The translations under genes were made by a program, and so were the position numbers. From Acidobacteriaceae bacterium TAA 166 (GTDB lineage: Bacteria > Acidobacteriota > Terriglobia > Terriglobales > Acidobacteriaceae), in NCBI GenBank assembly GCA_000421065.1, contig ATWD01000002.1, positions 744,001-808,000 of the forward strand: a DNA stretch of 64,000 nucleotides, read 5' to 3'. Within the stretch, counting starts at the first letter, position 1. The number at the start of each line of letters is the position of its first letter. The notes under the pieces were generated by a model. The model saw only the letters and a program-made list of their open reading frames with translations. It did not search any database and was not told the origin of the DNA. This document shows, in pieces, positions 17,565 through 26,606 of this stretch.

Positions 17565-20500
17565 TGGACTCCTCCATCTGCAGTGGTTTGACGTCCTTCG
17601 GGCTGGGGGCTTGCGGCGGCGGTAGCGACGGGGAGAGGGGCAATTTTGCCCTGACGGAACTCTTCCCCTGTCTCCTGCATGGCTCGCTCAAGGGCGGGCC
17701 AGTCTTCGAGGTCGGTGGCGAAGATCTTCGCCGTCATGCGGCGGGTGAGCTCGGGCACCAGCCGATTAAGTGTTGCGGGATCGTATCCCTTCTCGTCGAC
17801 CAGGCGCGCCCAGTAGAGATTGTTCGACTCCCAGGACTCGCCGAAGAGGCGGCTGGACTCTCCGCCGAAGGAGGGGAAGGGCTTGACGTAGAGCAGATCG
17901 GGAGCATAGTTGCGGGCAAGGACGGGATGAGGAACGCCGAAGTCGCGGGAGAGATGGAGCGGGGTGGTCTCGGAGGGAGAGCTCTGACGCAGAGCCTCGA
18001 GCTGCTGGCTCTGGGGCCCCGCGGTGGCGGCCTTCTCGGGATAAAGGCGGCGATATTCGGCGGCGAGGTAGAAGGTATCGGCGGGAATGGTCTGGGCCAG
18101 CACCGCGATGGCATCCTCCCCGTTGGCTAGGGATCGCTCGAGGGTCTCGAGCCTCTGGGGGGACATGCGGTCGGCGAGGATGGGATGGATCTGCGCGCGC
18201 ATCGCAGGATCCTGCTCGGAGGCGAGGAGAAGCTCTTCGCCGCTGCGCTGGTAGAGGGCGACGGCGTGGAGCTCGGCCGGGGTGATCCGCCACCACCGCG
18301 GCACGGTGGCGCTGACGAGGAGGTCAGGGACCAGCTCCTTCCAGATGAGTGCCTGGACGTTCTCGGGGGCGATGAAGTCCTGCTCCGTGGAGGCCAAGGC
18401 GTAGGGCAGATCGGAGAGCGAGCCCATGAGGTAGGCTCCTCCGCCTGCGGGCGTTCCTACTCCCATCAGCTCCGGGGTATGCCAGGAGCGCTCGGTCGAG
18501 GTGACGGTGAGACCGGAGAAGTCGTGCGCACGCACGAAGAGGGAGTTGTTGTGGAGCACCTGCGCTCCGGGCGGCTCGTAGTAGGCGTAGTTCATGCCGA
18601 CCAGGGCATCGCGCAGGAACGGCATGAGCTGTCCACGGGCCGCTTCAAGCTGCGTTTTATTGCCGGGGCCATTGATGACTTTGGTGAGGTCGGTCTTGAT
18701 CTGCAGCTCGGCGTGGTGGGAAGTATAGACGCCGGGCGCCCAGGTGATCTTCTCCGTGCTGGTGAAGATCGCTCGCGGCATCTCGAACTCGCGCAGCTCC
18801 CCGGCGAGGCCAAGCATGTTGGAAGGAGCGGAAGATCCCTGCGCCATGGCGGAGAGATCGTCGCCGAGGGCGAAGAGGGTGTCGAGCGAGACCAGACGCT
18901 GGTCTTCGAGCACGTTTTGGATGCGGCCGGCGACCTCCTGATGGGTGCGTTGAGCCTCGGCGCTCTGCTGGGGCGGTCCGGCAAGCAGCCCGACGAGCTC
19001 CTGCTGTGAGAGGTTCGGCTTGCCGGAGGAGGCCAGCATCAGCTCGCTCAGGGAGGTCCGGGTGGCGTCGAAGAGCTGGGCAGGCGAGGTGATCTTTGCG
19101 AAGGGTCCAACCATCTTGAGCCAGGAGGAGTTCATCTCGTCGGCGGGAATCTCGCCCTGCCGGGCGAGAATCTGCCAAAGACCGACGTTGGCCTGAAAGG
19201 CTCCGACGGCGTTGCCATGCAGGGGCTGGTTGGAGATGCCGCCGAACGATTCGGCGACGGAGATGAAGCGGGTGATGGATTCATCGTTCAGCTCCGGGAA
19301 CTCAGAGAAGAGCATGTACCAGGGGCCGAAGCGCTGGTAGCGAGTGGCGAGAAGGCGGACGGTCTCAGGGGAGAGCCGATGGTCAGCGAGGCGGCGGCTA
19401 TCGATCTCGCTGAGGGTGAGATAGCTTTGAAGCGGGCCGGTGTCGGTGTCAACGCGGGAGAGAGCGGCCATGGCCTCGAGCAACTGCTCCGGGCTGCTCC
19501 AGTCCCGGGACCGTTTGGCGAAGGTACGGACCAGCTTGGAGTCGGACTTCTGGGCGAGGATCTCCTTCCATACATTGAGACCACCGGGAACGTAAGGCTG
19601 GCCGTCAGGGGTCCATTCGACGCGGGTGAAGAGGACGAGGAGACCGGGGGCCTTGCGGAAGACGCTTGCAGTCGCGGCCTGCTCGGGTTCGGGCGACCGG
19701 AAGGTCTCGTAGAGGTGCTTCAGGCGGTCGGGTTCGGTGAGGTGTTGCTGCTGACCCTGGCTAACACGGGAGAGGGCGTCGTAGTAAGCCGCAAGCCAGC
19801 CATTGTCCTTCGCGACCAGGTGCAGGACGAACTCGCCAGGATTCTCTGGGCTGGCTCCCACTAGATCTTTCCAAACGGGCTCCGCACGGCTTCCACCGGG
19901 AACGAGGACACGGCCGGAGCGGATGGAGATGTGGCTTCCATAGAAGTCCATGACGGGGGCAAAGGATGACAATTTACCGAGGCCGGGAGATCGCTGCAGG
20001 GCGAGGTTGGTCTCGTCGTCGTTGCGGGAGAGCGCCCAGTAGAGCCGGGAGACCTCCTGATCGCGCAGAAGGACATCGAGGAGACTGGAGGAGACGCGTT
20101 TGCGATTGAGGGAGACCCAGTCGGGCTCGCGCAGAAGGACCGGAACGCGAGTGGAGGGGAAGGCGTAGACGAAGGGAATGCCTTTCTGCAGGGACTCCTC
20201 AAGGGTCATCAGAGGAAAGCCGGAGTCGATCGTGAGAAAGGCGCGGTCGGGATTGGAGGTGGCAAGGATCAGATTCTTGTCCTGACAGTTGCCCATGATG
20301 CGGTAGCCGAGGATCTGGATGAGGGTGCCGGCGTCGGAACATCCATTCACGGTGATGATGTTGCTGCTGCCGGCGAGGATCTGTAGCTCACGCGCCTGAT
20401 CGACGTAGCGGCCGAGCAGAATGAGAAACTCGGTGGGCTGGTCGTGATGGTAACCCTGCATGAAGACGTTACGGGCCAGGAGGGGAAGAACCTCATCGGA

Positions 20501-20719
20501 GGGAACCTTCTGGCTGATGCCGGCCATGCGCAGGAATGAGCGCAGCGGACCGGGAATCACAACTCCATCGGCAGCGCGAGAGAGAGACTTGCCCCCAGGG
20601 GTGGCTCTTGAGGGCCTGCGAGAAGAAGAGGCCCCTTGCGATCGAGCAACAGAGGGCAACAGGAGGACGCACAGAAGGCTGGAGGACAGAACGGCGGGCA
20701 ACCGAGGAAGAAGCTTCAT
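17561..20719 (-). CDS. Large secreted protein of unknown function, paired with VWFA protein
   Basis: 1,052 residues from the ATG at 20719, which has AGGTG seven bases upstream; an in-frame ATG at 20734 is the alternative. The start is a signal peptide (MKLLPRLPAVLSSSLLCVLLLPSVARS) followed by a basic, low-complexity stretch. The rest is a mixed alpha/beta soluble protein with no motif I recognise and no membrane helices. One segment near residues 105-140 is Cys-containing (ITVNGCSDAGTLIQIL, MGNCQDK). It is the first gene of a two-gene operon with the VWFA protein. Similar large proteins next to VWFA genes would be expected in related genomes. I assign no function. Confidence 0.75.
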   Translation of the reverse strand: MKLLPRLPAVLSSSLLCVLLLPSVARSQGASSSRRPSRATPGGKSLSRAADGVVIPGPLRSFLRMAGISQKVPSDEVLPLLARNVFMQGYHHDQPTEFLILLGRYVDQARELQILAGSSNIITVNGCSDAGTLIQILGYRIMGNCQDKNLILATSNPDRAFLTIDSGFPLMTLEESLQKGIPFVYAFPSTRVPVLLREPDWVSLNRKRVSSSLLDVLLRDQEVSRLYWALSRNDDETNLALQRSPGLGKLSSFAPVMDFYGSHISIRSGRVLVPGGSRAEPVWKDLVGASPENPGEFVLHLVAKDNGWLAAYYDALSRVSQGQQQHLTEPDRLKHLYETFRSPEPEQAATASVFRKAPGLLVLFTRVEWTPDGQPYVPGGLNVWKEILAQKSDSKLVRTFAKRSRDWSSPEQLLEAMAALSRVDTDTGPLQSYLTLSEIDSRRLADHRLSPETVRLLATRYQRFGPWYMLFSEFPELNDESITRFISVAESFGGISNQPLHGNAVGAFQANVGLWQILARQGEIPADEMNSSWLKMVGPFAKITSPAQLFDATRTSLSELMLASSGKPNLSQQELVGLLAGPPQQSAEAQRTHQEVAGRIQNVLEDQRLVSLDTLFALGDDLSAMAQGSSAPSNMLGLAGELREFEMPRAIFTSTEKITWAPGVYTSHHAELQIKTDLTKVINGPGNKTQLEAARGQLMPFLRDALVGMNYAYYEPPGAQVLHNNSLFVRAHDFSGLTVTSTERSWHTPELMGVGTPAGGGAYLMGSLSDLPYALASTEQDFIAPENVQALIWKELVPDLLVSATVPRWWRITPAELHAVALYQRSGEELLLASEQDPAMRAQIHPILADRMSPQRLETLERSLANGEDAIAVLAQTIPADTFYLAAEYRRLYPEKAATAGPQSQQLEALRQSSPSETTPLHLSRDFGVPHPVLARNYAPDLLYVKPFPSFGGESSRLFGESWESNNLYWARLVDEKGYDPATLNRLVPELTRRMTAKIFATDLEDWPALERAMQETGEEFRQGKIAPLPVATAAASPQPEGRQTTADGGVQ

Positions 20720-20734
20720 CTCGAAACACCTCAT

Positions 20735-21078
20735 CCGAACCCGACGACGCGACAGATCACGAACAGGCCAAGAGATTAGGGCGATGATCTACGGCGATTC
20801 CTCTCGATTGCAGTGCGTTCCGGCCCCCGGCTGCCATGAGTGAATACGCGTCCCGGTTTCACGCTGTCGGACCACTATATAGAGGGTCCGTTAGCCGTAC
20901 CAGTGTTTTTCGCAGGTCAGTGGTCAAGGAAATGTAAAAAGTTCACTGGTAGTGGAAGGTGGTAGAGTGGAACTCTCAGGCAGGTCGAAAGTTAGAAAAG
21001 TTAGATCGAAGTAGTATTTTTTAGCTGGAGCGGAACAGACCTGCTTCGGTGGAGCCTATGACGAGTTGGCCCACGGCA
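20735..21078. other. Intergenic region upstream of the large secreted protein operon
   Basis: 344 bp without a convincing gene; it must hold the promoter of the minus-strand operon ending at 16482 and the 3' end of lutC. An inverted repeat GGACC / GGTCC (20869-20873 and 20885-20889) flanks an AT-rich core ACTATATAGAG. This could be an operator or contain a -10-like TATATA. A near-direct repeat AAAGTTAGA occurs twice near 20978-20995. No clear terminator is seen. Confidence 0.4.
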
Positions 21079-21741
21079 CTAACCAACGAGGATGATATCT
21101 AGGAACCTGGGGCCGTGGACTCCCTTGATACGGGTCATCTCGATGTCTGCCGTCGCGGAAGGACCGGCGAAGAAGGTGGTGGGGACGGTTTCGGTGTTCC
21201 TGAGCCGCGCAAAGGCCTCGGGAACGGTCTCGACGACGTCCTCCACACGGACGATGCAGAGGTGGTAGTCGGGGATAAGCGAGGCGGCGCGTCTTCCCTG
21301 CCCCGGAACATTTTGCAGGATGATGGAGCCGGTGAGCGCGATCGCGCAGGTGGAGGCGGTGAGGACTCCCTGGAACGGGTCGAGATCTGCAGCGGAGGTT
21401 CCCGGATCGACGACGAAGTCAAAGCCCTGGGGAAGCCATGCGGGATCGATGCCGGGCGGCAGGAGGATTCGGCTCAGGCCTCGGCCCTGGAGCATTCTGG
21501 AGATAGCAGGCGCGATCTCGTGCTCGGCTGCGCGGACGACCTGAGCGTCGTAGTCGCGCAGACGATCTTCGAGTAGGTCCAGGATCTGCTCGTGGGAGAG
21601 GGTGGCGCTACGACGATAGTCTCGTTCGATCGCGTTCCATTGCCGGGAGGCGCTTGTTCCCTCCGCGGGTGCGCCGTTAGCGGCACGGATGCGGCGAAGG
21701 ATCTCAGTACGGGCTGGAGAGTTGTTGGGCTCAGCGGCCAT
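21079..21741 (-). CDS. lutC: Lactate utilization protein C (LUD domain)
   Basis: 220 residues of the LutC/YkgG family, third subunit of the LutABC L-lactate dehydrogenase complex. The LUD domain is seen as ILLPPGIDPAWLPQGFDFVVD, GVLTASTCAIALTGSIIL and PDYHLCIVRVEDVVETVPEAF. The ATG at 21741 gives the usual N-terminus (NNSPARTEILRRIRAA) and lies 11 bp inside the end of lutB. In-frame upstream starts would add a long low-quality extension that reads through lutB in another frame. Last gene of the lutA-lutB-lutC operon. Confidence 0.88.
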   Translation of the reverse strand: MAAEPNNSPARTEILRRIRAANGAPAEGTSASRQWNAIERDYRRSATLSHEQILDLLEDRLRDYDAQVVRAAEHEIAPAISRMLQGRGLSRILLPPGIDPAWLPQGFDFVVDPGTSAADLDPFQGVLTASTCAIALTGSIILQNVPGQGRRAASLIPDYHLCIVRVEDVVETVPEAFARLRNTETVPTTFFAGPSATADIEMTRIKGVHGPRFLDIILVG

Positions 21742-23188
21742 GACTGCTCCTCTTCTCCCACCAGTCGCGGAAGGTCTCTTTGGGCATCTCGCGGAGGTCG
21801 CGGACCTGGGTCCAGCCGCCCAGCAAGCCGGGAAGCCAGCCGATCCAGCCCTCTCCGCTTCCATCCTTGCGGACTAGGGGAGTCTCGGCGATACGGCCGA
21901 GGCGTTGCGCTGCGCGGAAACGGCGCTCGGAGCGGAAGATGGCGCCCATGGTCTTCATGGCGATGGCCTCGGGGTTCAAGGGTCCCTTCTGCTTCACCAC
22001 CTTGTTGCGCAGGTGAATGAGGACCTCGGGGATGTTGATCTTGACCGGGCAGACCTCGTAGCAGGCCCCGCAGAGCGAGGAGGCGTAGGGAAGGGTCTGC
22101 GCGTGATGGAGCTGCTGGAGCTGAGGCGTGAGGATAGCCCCGATGGGTCCGGCGTAGACCGAGCCGTAGGCGTGGCCGCCGGTCTGACGATAGACGGGGC
22201 AGGCGTTCTGACAGGCTCCACAACGGATGCAGTTCAGGGTCTGCCGGCCCTCGGCGTCGGCAAGAACCTCGGTGCGGGCATTGTCCATCAGGATGACGTG
22301 GAAGTTCCTGGGGCCGTCACCGGGGCGAACCCCGGTCCAGATGGAGTTGTAGGGGTTCATGCGCTCGCCGGTGGCCGAGCGGGGCAGCAGCTGCAGCATG
22401 ACCTCGAGATCGACGAAGCGCGGAAGGACCTTGTCGATACCGGCGATGGTGATGAGGGTGTCGGGAAGGGTGAGGCACATGCGGCCGTTGCCTTCGCTCT
22501 CGACGATGGTGACGCTGCCGGTCTCGGCGATGAGGAAGTTGGCTCCGCTGACGGCGGTGTCGACGCGGAGGAACTTCTCGCGAAGGAATCGGCGCGCGGC
22601 GTCGGCGAGATCCTGCGGCTTTTCGCCTAATGCGGGAAGGTTCATCTCGCGCTGGAAGATCTCGCGGATCTGCTGGCGGTTCTTATGCAGGGCCGGGACG
22701 ACGATGTGCGAGGGCTGGTCGTGGCCGAGCTGAATGATGAGTTCGGCGAGATCGGTCTCGTAGACGCGGATGCCGGCGGCCTCGAGCGCGAGGTTGAGGT
22801 GAATCTCCTCGGTGGTCATCGACTTGATCTTGATGACCTCAGGCGAGTCGGGGCTGACGTGCTCCTTCACCAACTGGGTCGCGATACGTTTGGCCTCTTC
22901 GCCATCACGAGCCCAGTGGACCTTACCGCCCGCGCGAGTGCAGTTGCGCTCGAACTCCTCGAGGTAGAAGTCGAGGTGCGCCATGGTGTGCTGACGAATC
23001 TGCTTGCCGGTCTCGCGCAGCTGCTGCCAGTCGGGCATCTCGCCGACGACTCGGGCGCGCTTGTTCTGGATGACCTCGGTGGCGTGGCGGACGTTTTTGC
23101 GCAGCTGGGTGTCGCCGAGCGCGGCCCGGGCGGCGATGGGGAAGGTGGGCGAGGTTTTGGGGTCGAGCAGTATGTTGAAAGAGCTCAC
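21731..23188 (-). CDS. lutB: Lactate utilization iron-sulfur protein B
   Basis: 485 residues with an N-terminal LUD domain (VIKIKSMTTEEIHLN, ANFLIAETGSVTIVESEGN) and a C-terminal ferredoxin-like region with two 4Fe-4S clusters (CIRCGACQNACPVY and CGACYEVCPVKI). It is the electron-transfer subunit of the LutABC complex that oxidises L-lactate to pyruvate in the cytoplasm. The start is a GTG whose last bases overlap the lutA stop (GTGA), indicating coupled translation; lutC begins before its stop. Full length for the family. Confidence 0.92.
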   Translation of the reverse strand: MSSFNILLDPKTSPTFPIAARAALGDTQLRKNVRHATEVIQNKRARVVGEMPDWQQLRETGKQIRQHTMAHLDFYLEEFERNCTRAGGKVHWARDGEEAKRIATQLVKEHVSPDSPEVIKIKSMTTEEIHLNLALEAAGIRVYETDLAELIIQLGHDQPSHIVVPALHKNRQQIREIFQREMNLPALGEKPQDLADAARRFLREKFLRVDTAVSGANFLIAETGSVTIVESEGNGRMCLTLPDTLITIAGIDKVLPRFVDLEVMLQLLPRSATGERMNPYNSIWTGVRPGDGPRNFHVILMDNARTEVLADAEGRQTLNCIRCGACQNACPVYRQTGGHAYGSVYAGPIGAILTPQLQQLHHAQTLPYASSLCGACYEVCPVKINIPEVLIHLRNKVVKQKGPLNPEAIAMKTMGAIFRSERRFRAAQRLGRIAETPLVRKDGSGEGWIGWLPGLLGGWTQVRDLREMPKETFRDWWEKRSSHGR

Positions 23189-23925
23189 CTGGGGGCCTCC
23201 TCGGAGCCGGCAAGGATCTCGGCCAGGTGAACGGTGCGGACGCCGGTGCGCTGGCGGTGCAAAGCGCCCTGGATGCCCATCAGGCAGCTGTTGTCGCAGG
23301 CGGTGCAGACCTCGGCTCCGGTGTTGAGCACGGCGGTGGTCTTTTCGGCGAGCATCGCGCTCGAGACGTCGGCGTTCTTGACGGCGAAGGTTCCGCCGAA
23401 GCCGCAGCAGCGATCCATATTTTCGATCTCGATGAGGTTGATTCCCTTCACCGATCGCAGCAGGTCAAGCGGACCGTCCGCCAGGCCGAGGTTGCGTAGG
23501 CCATGGCAGCTGGCGTGATAGGTGACGCGGTGAGGATAGTAGGCCCCCACGTCGGTGAGTCCGAGACACCTGGTGAGGAACTCGGAGAACTCGTAGACGC
23601 GGGGGAGGAGCTGGTCGACCTCGGCGATCAGCCTGGCATCGCCGATCTCCTTCGCCATGATGGGGTAGTGGTCGCGCATCATGGCGACACAGCTGGAAGA
23701 GGGTACGACGACGGCCTCGGCGTGGCGGAACTGCGCAACGAAGCGCGGGACCAGGGGGAGTGCCTCGGCCTGGTAGCCGGTGTTCCAGTGCATCTGCCCG
23801 CAGCAGGTCTGTCCGGCGGGAAAGTCGACCGTGTGTCCGAGCCGCTCGAGCACTTTGACGACGGCCCTGCCGGTCTCCGGGAAGAGAGTATCGCCGTAAC
23901 AGGTAATGAACAGAGAGACTTGCAG
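23185..23925 (-). CDS. lutA: Lactate utilization protein A, probable CTG start
   Basis: A member of the CCG-domain family (LutA/GlpC C-terminal type) with Cys motifs QTCCGQMHW, TYHASCHGL, DRCCGFGG and CTACDNSC. The first Met-type codon in frame (GTG at 23853) would remove a stretch that belongs to the family: LQVSLFITCYGDTLFPETG. Reading upstream, this conserved N-terminus begins at CTG 23925, which has a perfect GGAGG six bases before it; no ATG, GTG or TTG gives that N-terminus. I therefore call a CTG start, giving 246 residues, normal for LutA. First gene of lutABC, divergent from rhaT with 133 bp between. Confidence 0.82.
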   Translation of the reverse strand: MQVSLFITCYGDTLFPETGRAVVKVLERLGHTVDFPAGQTCCGQMHWNTGYQAEALPLVPRFVAQFRHAEAVVVPSSSCVAMMRDHYPIMAKEIGDARLIAEVDQLLPRVYEFSEFLTRCLGLTDVGAYYPHRVTYHASCHGLRNLGLADGPLDLLRSVKGINLIEIENMDRCCGFGGTFAVKNADVSSAMLAEKTTAVLNTGAEVCTACDNSCLMGIQGALHRQRTGVRTVHLAEILAGSEEAPR

Positions 23926-24058
23926 GGAAAACCTCCAGGGATCAGACCGGCAACGCGTTATTCAATAGAGAGTTTATTTCCATATGCAATCGGTTGTCAG
24001 CTACGATATGCGCTTACTGAGAAGATCGTCTTTTATCATTCCTCAAAACGGAGACTTC

Positions 24059-25255
24059 GTGGGACCCAATCCTTTTCTCGGCGTGATCTATCACTGGATC
24101 GGCGGCTTTGCCTCCGCGACCAACTTTATTCCCTTTCGCGGCATTAAGCGTTGGTCGTGGGAGGTGTACTGGCTGATCCAGGGATTCGCGGCCTGGATTG
24201 TGGCTCCGGTGGTGCTCTCGTCGATCTTCGTGCCGAACCTGACGGGGGTGCTCCATACGGCCTATCAACAAAACCCGGGCGCCTTTCACTACGCCATTCT
24301 GTGGGGCATCCTGTGGGGCATGGGTGGGCTGACCTTCGGGCTGGCGATCCGCTACCTGGGCATCGCGCTGGGATATGCGATTGCGCTGGGTCTATGCACG
24401 GCGTTCGGGACGCTGATCCCCCCGATCTATTCCGGCGAGATGAAGACGATTCTGCATGAGCGCTCAGGACAGATCATTCTGCTTGGAGTTCTGGTGTGCC
24501 TCATCGCGGTTGCGGTTAATGGGATGGCTGGATTGTCGAAGGAGAAGGAGGTCACCCCGGAGGAGAAGGCCGAGGCGGGCGAAACGGACTACAACTTCGG
24601 CAAGGGGCTGGCGGTGGCGGTCTTTGCCGGGGTGATGAGCTCGTTCTTCGCCTTCGGGCTGAAGGCCGGGGCTCCGATCGCGGAGGTGGCGAAGCAGGAG
24701 CTGCTGGCACGCGGACGGCTCGACCTGTGGCAGAACCTTCCGGTGCTGATCGTGGTGCTGTGGGGAGGATTCCTGACCAATTTCGTATGGTCGCTAATTC
24801 TGATCCTCAAGAATGGTTCGATGAAACAGTTTGCGGGAGAGCCGGGAATGAACCCCATGCGCGCGAGCCACGCCTCGGGCCATACCATGGTGGACTTCGA
24901 TCCTCTGGATCCCTCGACGTATGACCGGCTGTCACCGCGCACGCTGACGGCCAACTATCTGTTCGCAGCGCTGGCGGGGGTGGTGTGGTACTTCCAGTTC
25001 TTCTTCTACTCGATGGGCCAGACGAAGATGGGCAGGTACGATTTTTCATCGTGGACGCTGCACATGGCCTCCATCATCCTCTTCGCCACGCTGTGGGGAC
25101 TGGCACTGAAGGAGTGGCGTGGGACCAGCACGTGGACCAAGCTACTGGTGACCCTGGGGCTGGCGTTGCTGATCGGCTCCACAATGATTGTGGGGTATGG
25201 AAATTACCTGAAGGCTGGGGAGATTTCGGCAGCAACGAACGCTGTTTTACGCTGA
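24059..25255 (+). CDS. rhaT: L-rhamnose/proton symporter
   Basis: A 398-residue, ten-helix membrane carrier of the RhaT family. The N-terminus GPNPFLGVIYHWIGG, then FIPFRGIKRWSWEVYW, is the family hallmark; RLGIALG- and GTLIPP-like segments and the C-terminal WYFQFFFYSMGQTKMG also match. The GTG at 24059 gives the usual start and has GGAGA four bases upstream; the longer frame from ATG 23984 adds an unusual 25-residue leader. It imports L-rhamnose with H+. Its divergence from lutABC makes sense because rhamnose catabolism ends in L-lactaldehyde and lactate. Rhamnose isomerase, kinase and aldolase genes are not in the window. Confidence 0.9.
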   Translation: MGPNPFLGVIYHWIGGFASATNFIPFRGIKRWSWEVYWLIQGFAAWIVAPVVLSSIFVPNLTGVLHTAYQQNPGAFHYAILWGILWGMGGLTFGLAIRYLGIALGYAIALGLCTAFGTLIPPIYSGEMKTILHERSGQIILLGVLVCLIAVAVNGMAGLSKEKEVTPEEKAEAGETDYNFGKGLAVAVFAGVMSSFFAFGLKAGAPIAEVAKQELLARGRLDLWQNLPVLIVVLWGGFLTNFVWSLILILKNGSMKQFAGEPGMNPMRASHASGHTMVDFDPLDPSTYDRLSPRTLTANYLFAALAGVVWYFQFFFYSMGQTKMGRYDFSSWTLHMASIILFATLWGLALKEWRGTSTWTKLLVTLGLALLIGSTMIVGYGNYLKAGEISAATNAVLR

Positions 25256-25403
25256 TCCCGCGATCGGAGGTCGAGTTCTTGGAAAAGCTTTGTTTTCAGA
25301 GGACTCTTCAGTCTCCTTCGCCATTACAAAAGTCTTACATCCACGGCTCACACTTCCTGTTAGCTTCGAAATAGAAGTTCTCGAAGGAAGTGAAACGATA
25401 CTT

Positions 25404-26387
25404 ATGAGCTCCTCAATGATTCCGACCGAAACCCTCCAGACGCCTGCAGTCGAGCCCGCTGCCTCCCCCGCGGTCCGCACGGCTCGCAAGGTTCGGGAAG
25501 ACCTGCGCATGGGACGCGAGCACCAAGAAGGCCGCGTTAACTGGATTACCACGATTGCCATGGTGCTCTTTCACATCGGAGCGATTGCGGCGCTGTTCTT
25601 CTTCTCGTGGAAGAACCTCGCGGTCGCCGCGATCATGTACTTCTTCGCGATCAACGTGGGCATCGGCATGGCCTATCACCGTCTGCTGACGCATCGCGGA
25701 TACAGGACTCCCAAGTGGGTGGAGTATTTTCTGACCACCTGCGGCACGATGGCGCTTGAGGGTGGCCCGATCTTCTGGGTGGCGACGCATCGCGTGCATC
25801 ACCAGAATTCGGACCATGAAGGCGATCCGCACACCCCGCACGACGGAACCTGGTGGGCGCACGCGGGCTGGATCCTCTCCGGCCGCGCTCTGCACTCGGA
25901 GACGGCTCTGCTTGGACGCTATGCTCCTGATCTGACCCGGGACCCGGTCCATGTGTGGCTTTCGAAGTACCACTGGCTTCCCCTGACGATCGCCGGTTTC
26001 ATGCAGCTTGCACTTGGTGCTGCATTGGCTGATCCGGGTCACCGCGCTGTAGGCGCTCTCGGCATGGTGCTTTGGGGAACGTTCCTCCGCGTCAGCCTTG
26101 GACTTCACGCCACCTGGCTGGTAAACTCGGCCACGCATCTTTGGGGCAAGCGCAGGTTCGAGACGCACGACGATTCGCGGAACAACTGGTGGGTCGCGCT
26201 CCTCACGGGAGGCGAAGGATGGCATAACAACCATCATGCTCATCCGGTGAGCGCCCGTCATGGATTGGCCTGGTATGAGTTCGATGTCAACTATTACGGC
26301 ATCTGGCTGCTGGAAAAGATCGGGTTGGCGAAGAAGGTTCAGGTCGCCAAGTTCGATCCTGCCAATCCCAAGCCGGCCGGCATGTAA
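25404..26387 (+). CDS. Acyl-CoA/acyl-lipid delta-9-type fatty acid desaturase
   Basis: 327 residues from ATG 25404. The three histidine boxes of membrane di-iron desaturases are complete: HRLLTH (92-97), HRVHH (129-133) and HNNHH (274-278). Helices around 50-85 and 190-235 form the membrane hairpins. The GDPHTPHDGTWWAHAGW and HATWLVNSATHLWG segments match stearoyl-CoA-desaturase-like bacterial enzymes that introduce a double bond for membrane fluidity. It is monocistronic: a strong terminator follows at 26410. Confidence 0.92.
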   Translation: MSSSMIPTETLQTPAVEPAASPAVRTARKVREDLRMGREHQEGRVNWITTIAMVLFHIGAIAALFFFSWKNLAVAAIMYFFAINVGIGMAYHRLLTHRGYRTPKWVEYFLTTCGTMALEGGPIFWVATHRVHHQNSDHEGDPHTPHDGTWWAHAGWILSGRALHSETALLGRYAPDLTRDPVHVWLSKYHWLPLTIAGFMQLALGAALADPGHRAVGALGMVLWGTFLRVSLGLHATWLVNSATHLWGKRRFETHDDSRNNWWVALLTGGEGWHNNHHAHPVSARHGLAWYEFDVNYYGIWLLEKIGLAKKVQVAKFDPANPKPAGM

Positions 26388-26409
26388 TTGAAATTTTCTG
26401 TCCGTTTGG

Positions 26410-26446
26410 AAGAGGGCAGAGAGAGATTCTGCCCTCTTTCGCTTTT
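26410..26446 (+). terminator. Rho-independent terminator after the desaturase gene
   Basis: A perfect 10-bp stem, AAGAGGGCAG (26410-26419) with CTGCCCTCTT (26429-26438), encloses a 9-base loop and is followed by TCGCTTTT. It lies 22 bp after the desaturase stop. Confidence 0.85.
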
Positions 26447-26606
26447 AACACAGATTCCTTTAGAATGCCGCAAGGCTTGCCTCTTCCGATACATAACCTT
26501 GCATCTAAAACAGGCATCCCATGCGATAGAGTCTCTATGCGTCACGCACTTCAACCCAAGGCTTCAGGAATCGGGTCCCTATCTCACGATTTGAAAAGAG
26601 GCGCTT

